Virus record (IMG/VR): IMGVR_UViG_3300047095_000830
Location: 1 to 24,475 of that record
Origin: a virus
Direction: 5' to 3' (one strand)
Length of the DNA: 24,475 nucleotides
Shown: positions 21,543-24,475 of the stretch, in pieces
Numbering within the stretch: the first letter of the stretch is position 1
How the letters are laid out: each line of letters opens with the position of its first letter
Notes under the pieces: generated by a model
What the model saw: the letters and a program-made list of their open reading frames with translations, nothing else
Databases searched by the model: none
Told to the model about the DNA's origin: nothing
Program-made: the position numbers and the translations under genes

Positions 21543-22217
21543 ATGGATAACAAGATGGATATTACTTTTGACTATGTTTCAGATTTCAAATTAGGAATTG
21601 TTATATATCATAATGTTTTACCAAAATCTTTAAGGCTTATTGAAAGGCTTGAAGAAACTATTGGTGAAAGCACAACACCTACATACATGTGGAAAGAAGC
21701 ACTTGTTGGTGACTACGAGTCTATGCCTGAGTACCGAAATTGTTTTGATTGCAAAATAGATGAAATTAGGGCAAAAAGTGCTCCACCTCAATATTCTGAA
21801 ATATATAATATTTGGAAAGACACAACCGACCCATTAGTAGCATGTCTTAGACATTACGAATCTCTTGTAAATGTTAAAACTGAGTATATGGAAGCAATCA
21901 ATTACGTTAAGTACGGGGTTGGTCAACACTTTGCAGTCCATTCAGACCACGGTTTTTCCTACACATGCACAGTATCTTCCGTCATGTACCTCAATAATGA
22001 CTACGAGGGTGGTGAGTTATGGTTCCCACGGTTTGACTTAAAAATTAAACCAGATGCAGGAGACATTATTTTCTTTCCATCTGCGTACTTATTCCAACAC
22101 GCCTCACTGCCCGTTATTAGTGGGACAAAGTATTCTGCAGTTACTATGTTTGACTACAACGATAGACACCACAAATGCACAGGAATAAGTCAAGGTAACT
22201 ATAGTGACAAACATTAA
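21543..22217 (+). CDS. 2-oxoglutarate/Fe(II)-dependent dioxygenase
   Basis: A 224-aa oxygenase of the prolyl-4-hydroxylase type. The iron ligands are visible: H133-x-D135 in AVHSDHG and H186 in QHASLPV, with K196 (SGTKYSAVTMF) as the likely 2-oxoglutarate contact in place of the more common Arg. The jelly-roll strands around YLNNDYEGGELWFPRF and GDIIFFPSAYLFQHA are typical of the family. Phages often carry such enzymes near tail genes; substrates may be tail proteins, host proteins or nucleotides. AAAGGA (21530-21535) lies 7 bp before the first ATG; a second ATG at 21555 gives a shorter form. It overlaps the following gene by 14 bp. Confidence 0.9.
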   Translation: MDNKMDITFDYVSDFKLGIVIYHNVLPKSLRLIERLEETIGESTTPTYMWKEALVGDYESMPEYRNCFDCKIDEIRAKSAPPQYSEIYNIWKDTTDPLVACLRHYESLVNVKTEYMEAINYVKYGVGQHFAVHSDHGFSYTCTVSSVMYLNNDYEGGELWFPRFDLKIKPDAGDIIFFPSAYLFQHASLPVISGTKYSAVTMFDYNDRHHKCTGISQGNYSDKH

Positions 22218-22911
22218 GTTTTTAAAAGTATCTAACAACCCACCCGAAATCAGACAATCCAGACTAAAGAGGGATTGGATGGATGCTACACATAACAAGC
22301 ATGCATATCAATGTTTACCTGTCACAACAGCCAATGTTTTAGGGTGGGAGTTTGTGCTACAAGAAGATGTTGTCGTACAACTTGATGAGCCAAACTCAGT
22401 GGCAAGGATTATATCTGGAGAAACAACAGCAGACGGTAGGGAACAGGCACGAGCAGGAATCATAGACATGGTTACTTTTCACCTAGATTGGGCTATTGAG
22501 ACTGATGAAAACTACAGTACGTGGATTACTGGTTCGCCAAACTATTTTCATCCAGATGCTGACCCACTATCAGCGTCAATTCCTAGTTTCTGGTGGCCTG
22601 ACACAGTTGACATTAGTTGGAGAATTCGCACAATTGGAAAACCAGTGACCTTCCATGCTGGAGAACCTTTTTGTTTCTTGACTATTTACGACAATACCAT
22701 TTTAGAAAATGTGACAGTCTCAACAGGAAACTGGGGGGATGATAAAGAAAAGGTTCGCCAACGGTTACGGTACATGGAATCAAAACAGAAAAATAGCGTT
22801 GAAAACCCTTGGACTTGGGTTAAGGGTATAAAAACAGGAGTTGACGCAGACGGTAATTGCATCGGACCACCCACTAGAGGCTTACCCAGATTAGCCACCC
22901 CAGTAGTGTAA
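22204..22911 (+). CDS. DUF6065-like protein
   Basis: A 235-aa protein starting with GTG inside the end of the oxygenase gene. The stretch AYQCLPVTTANVLGWEF followed by VVVQLDEPNS resembles the CxPxxxANxxGW opening of the DUF6065 family. A HLDWAIETDENYSTWITGSPN block and a WRIRTIGKPVTFHAGEPFCFL segment suggest a cupin-like or mixed beta fold. I remember this family in phages and cyanophages close to 2OG oxygenases; its function is unknown. The overlap with the oxygenase gene argues for joint translation and a shared role. Confidence 0.62.
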   Translation: MTNIKFLKVSNNPPEIRQSRLKRDWMDATHNKHAYQCLPVTTANVLGWEFVLQEDVVVQLDEPNSVARIISGETTADGREQARAGIIDMVTFHLDWAIETDENYSTWITGSPNYFHPDADPLSASIPSFWWPDTVDISWRIRTIGKPVTFHAGEPFCFLTIYDNTILENVTVSTGNWGDDKEKVRQRLRYMESKQKNSVENPWTWVKGIKTGVDADGNCIGPPTRGLPRLATPVV

Positions 22912-22920
22912 ACTACACTA
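22904..22920. repeat. Inverted repeat TAGTGTA-AAC-TACACTA
   Basis: A perfect 7-bp inverted repeat with a 3-nt spacer, overlapping the TAA stop (22909-22911). The right arm holds TACACT (22914-22919) followed by AGGTAA, nearly the same as the TACAATAGGTAA box at 13095. It may be a promoter with an operator-like palindrome for the next genes. Confidence 0.5.
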
Positions 22921-22946
22921 GGTAACTATATACAAAGGATAACATT

Positions 22947-23159
22947 ATGGCCCTTTCACCAGAGCAAATGCTTAAAGCAAAAACTGAAGCAACTTCACAC
23001 TTGGAGTACTCCATCAGCGTATTGGCTGCTGCATTGGGTGTTGATATATCTACCATTGATTACCCCTACGAACATGACTTTCCTGAAACTGACCTCATGT
23101 TTAAATCGCATGAATTGCTAAAAAAGCACGTTTCAAATTTGGAAAAACTTAAGGCATAG
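22947..23159 (+). CDS. Small helical protein, 70 aa, unknown
   Basis: Starts MALSPEQMLKAKTEATSHLE, then IDYPYEHDFPETDLMF, and ends with a helix HELLKKHVSNLEKLKA. It is probably a two- or three-helix bundle. No family recognised. The SD AAAGGA stands about 8 bp before the ATG (AAAGGATAACATTATG), the same leader as in the oxygenase gene. It may be transcribed from the candidate promoter at 22914. Confidence 0.7.
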   Translation: MALSPEQMLKAKTEATSHLEYSISVLAAALGVDISTIDYPYEHDFPETDLMFKSHELLKKHVSNLEKLKA

Positions 23160-23165
23160 TTAGTT

Positions 23166-23369
23166 ATGAAGCCTTTTGAAACCCCGTTTCCACCAAATGT
23201 GGATGAAACAACGGATGACGACACTACAAAGGTTCCAGAAACCAACCTTGATGAGTTGATTGTTCGTTATGACCCAAACTCAAAGCAATGGTTTACTCAA
23301 GATGAAAATGTGCTTTTAATTTGTTCAGCACAAATGGCTACGTACAAAGACAAGACAGAGGATAACTAG
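23166..23369 (+). CDS. Small acidic protein, 67 aa, unknown
   Basis: Reads MKPFETPFPPNVDETTDDDT at the start, with a more structured C-terminal half (LDELIVRYDPNSKQWFTQDE, then VLLICSAQMATYKD). It is not recognised. It has no SD and lies 6 bp behind the previous stop, and the next gene starts 1 bp after its stop, so it is probably an internal cistron of the same message. Confidence 0.65.
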   Translation: MKPFETPFPPNVDETTDDDTTKVPETNLDELIVRYDPNSKQWFTQDENVLLICSAQMATYKDKTEDN

Positions 23370-23370
23370 T

Positions 23371-23703
23371 ATGCCAGTTTCATGTGAACCAGGTTCGTCA
23401 GCAGTACTTTACGATTGGGCTGAGGATTTAAACAGGCATGAGTATTGGTTTACTGTTCTTATGATGATTACAGGACTAGACCCATCTAAATTAGAAGAAA
23501 TGACAATAGATGAGTATATTGATGCATTACGCAAAACATACAACTACATACTAGTTCCTGATAACAAATCTGAGGAAGAGAATTATAGTAACGATATGTT
23601 TTCTATTTATCCGTTTGTAAGTAAAAACTATCAATATTTTATCCATAGAATAAGAGTCAGTTGGCAAGGGTTGACCCTTTGTAAGTATTTGGAGCAAGCA
23701 TGA
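23371..23703 (+). CDS. Protein of unknown function, 110 aa
   Basis: A mostly helical protein: LYDWAEDLNRHEYWFTVLMM, LDPSKLEEMTIDEYIDAL and a C-terminal FIHRIRVSWQGLTLCKYLEQA. It is not recognised. GAGGA of the leader (GAGGATAACTAGTATG) lies about 10 bp upstream of the ATG. The stop overlaps the next start (ATGA at 23700), so it is coupled with the methyltransferase-like gene. Confidence 0.7.
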   Translation: MPVSCEPGSSAVLYDWAEDLNRHEYWFTVLMMITGLDPSKLEEMTIDEYIDALRKTYNYILVPDNKSEEENYSNDMFSIYPFVSKNYQYFIHRIRVSWQGLTLCKYLEQA

Positions 23704-24413
23704 ACAAAGACGTTGCGTATACTGCCTTAATTTCTTCTAAACTGTCTTCCTTTAATTCACAGGTTTCATCAGAAGAAACACGTACAGAGTGGAATGATTT
23801 CATTAGTAAAGTAAAACAAACTACGGTTGAAGCAAACCTTGATGCTCGTTTTATTGCTCGTGGAGTGCATCTTGAAACAAATTGGTACGACATTCCATTT
23901 ACAGAAGATTTACATGCCATTGCTGGGGCAAACTGTCTAGTTGATTTATTACTTATTTCAACAAAAAAACCACAAAATGTCCTTATTGTTGATGGGTTAA
24001 TTAACCGACTTCCTTTGTACGGGTTGTTAAAAGACTCAAATATAAATTTTGTAAACAATCAGTATTTCTTTTGGTGGGAAAAACACCTAAAGAACACATC
24101 AGAAAACCACTCATTTGGATACACTGCCTACTCTATTGAAGAGTTGGTTGGAATGCAAGAACCAATATTTGACATGATTTTTATTTCTGGATATTCACTG
24201 TTTAACAACTCTGAAGTATTGGATTCTTTTTCTAACCTACTACTACCAGGAGGCATGATAAGTGCTTCTTCTACGAATGGGTTTTCAACTCTTTACTCAC
24301 CTTTGTATAAAGAACACGACATGTACCCGTTACATGAGACACTTAATAACGCTGATGGGCTAACCATACATCTTGCTAACTTCCTTGGAAGTACTTATTT
24401 CCTAAAGAACTAG
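23700..24413 (+). CDS. Methyltransferase-like Rossmann protein
   Basis: A 237-aa protein. From about 95 on it shows a degenerate class I methyltransferase layout: strand NVLIVDGL, then NINFVN, strand FDMIFISGY and the LLLPGGMIS segment that usually follows strand 4 or 5. The glycine-rich SAM loop (GxGxG) is missing (DGLINRLP), so it may not bind SAM in the normal way. Before it is a helical region with an H-L-E-T-N-W-Y segment. Function uncertain: a catalytically altered methyltransferase or merely a similar fold. GGAG stands before its ATG. No clear continuation after its stop. Confidence 0.55.
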   Translation: MNKDVAYTALISSKLSSFNSQVSSEETRTEWNDFISKVKQTTVEANLDARFIARGVHLETNWYDIPFTEDLHAIAGANCLVDLLLISTKKPQNVLIVDGLINRLPLYGLLKDSNINFVNNQYFFWWEKHLKNTSENHSFGYTAYSIEELVGMQEPIFDMIFISGYSLFNNSEVLDSFSNLLLPGGMISASSTNGFSTLYSPLYKEHDMYPLHETLNNADGLTIHLANFLGSTYFLKN

Positions 24414-24418
24414 TTACC

Positions 24419-24432
24419 ATACTTAGAAGTAT
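24419..24432. repeat. Inverted repeat ATACTT-AG-AAGTAT
   Basis: A perfect 6-bp inverted repeat 6 bp after the stop of the last gene. It is AT-rich and without a T-run, so not a plain terminator; an operator for the next gene outside the window is possible. The remaining bases to the window end are open in both directions and cannot be assigned. Confidence 0.45.
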
Positions 24433-24475
24433 CGTATTGGTGCATCCAAAGCCCATTAAAGAAGCGTTCTGTTTC

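Noticed and set aside
24410-24475. Partial gene at the window end (minus frame ending GLWMHQYDTSKYGN, or a plus frame from GTG at about 24447)
   Set aside because: Both frames are open for only about 10 to 21 codons, which is expected by chance; direction cannot be decided.
1-24475. tRNA genes, insertion sequences, attachment sites, integrase
   Set aside because: No cloverleaf with a TTC arm, no transposase or integrase motif and no long terminal repeats were seen on reading both strands.

Overview
The window looks like part of the genome of a tailed phage (Caudoviricetes). It has a run of long, repetitive tail-fibre genes, a helicase block, densely packed small genes, no rRNA or tRNA, and no housekeeping genes. 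The host is probably an actinobacterium. That is inference from the many gene starts that lie directly behind a -10 hexamer (leaderless genes, common in Actinobacteria) and from the resemblance of several small proteins to actinophage families. The moderate to low GC, judged by eye, would fit a low-GC freshwater actinobacterial host, but this is unproven. No integrase or repressor is visible, so lifestyle cannot be decided.

Layout. (1) 1-2607, plus strand: a DNA-metabolism block with an SNF2-type helicase and a zinc-binding DUF6011-like protein, both with strong Shine-Dalgarno (SD) sites, closed by a strong terminator. (2) 2608-3608: one doubtful small gene, then about 550 bp without a convincing gene but rich in hairpins, G-rich repeats and short tandem repeats, where plus- and minus-strand units converge. 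(3) 3609-8774, minus strand: an accessory block encoding a GNAT acetyltransferase-like protein, three ADP-ribosyltransferase-like (ART) proteins, three ParB/sulfiredoxin-fold proteins, a 54-aa small protein, a fatty acid desaturase and a protein of unknown function. (4) 8797-13088, plus strand: an FmdB-like zinc ribbon, two paralogous zinc metallopeptidase-like proteins and several small proteins, one of them HicA-like. (5) 13107-21512, plus strand: adsorption or tail-fibre module (Ig-like/BppU-like protein, several fibre proteins, a 1478-aa repeat fibre with an Mtd-type N-terminus, and a fibronectin-III protein with a Cys/Pro-rich tail). (6) 21543-24413, plus strand: 2OG-Fe(II) oxygenase, DUF6065-like protein, three small unknowns and a methyltransferase-like protein.

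The most striking pattern is that nine or ten otherwise unrelated proteins on both strands of regions 3 and 4 begin with the same kind of short N-terminal peptide, ending in Gln-Phe within the first 7 to 12 residues. Behind it sit an acetyltransferase, ART, ParB-like or zincin domain, or almost nothing. I infer a common tag, perhaps for loading into the virion or for delivery of effector proteins. A second pattern is regulatory: about twelve genes between 5341 and 13107 have a TAnnnT hexamer 5 to 7 bp before the start codon, pointing to many single-gene leaderless transcripts. The last four genes of the minus block are instead chained by TAATG stop/start overlaps.
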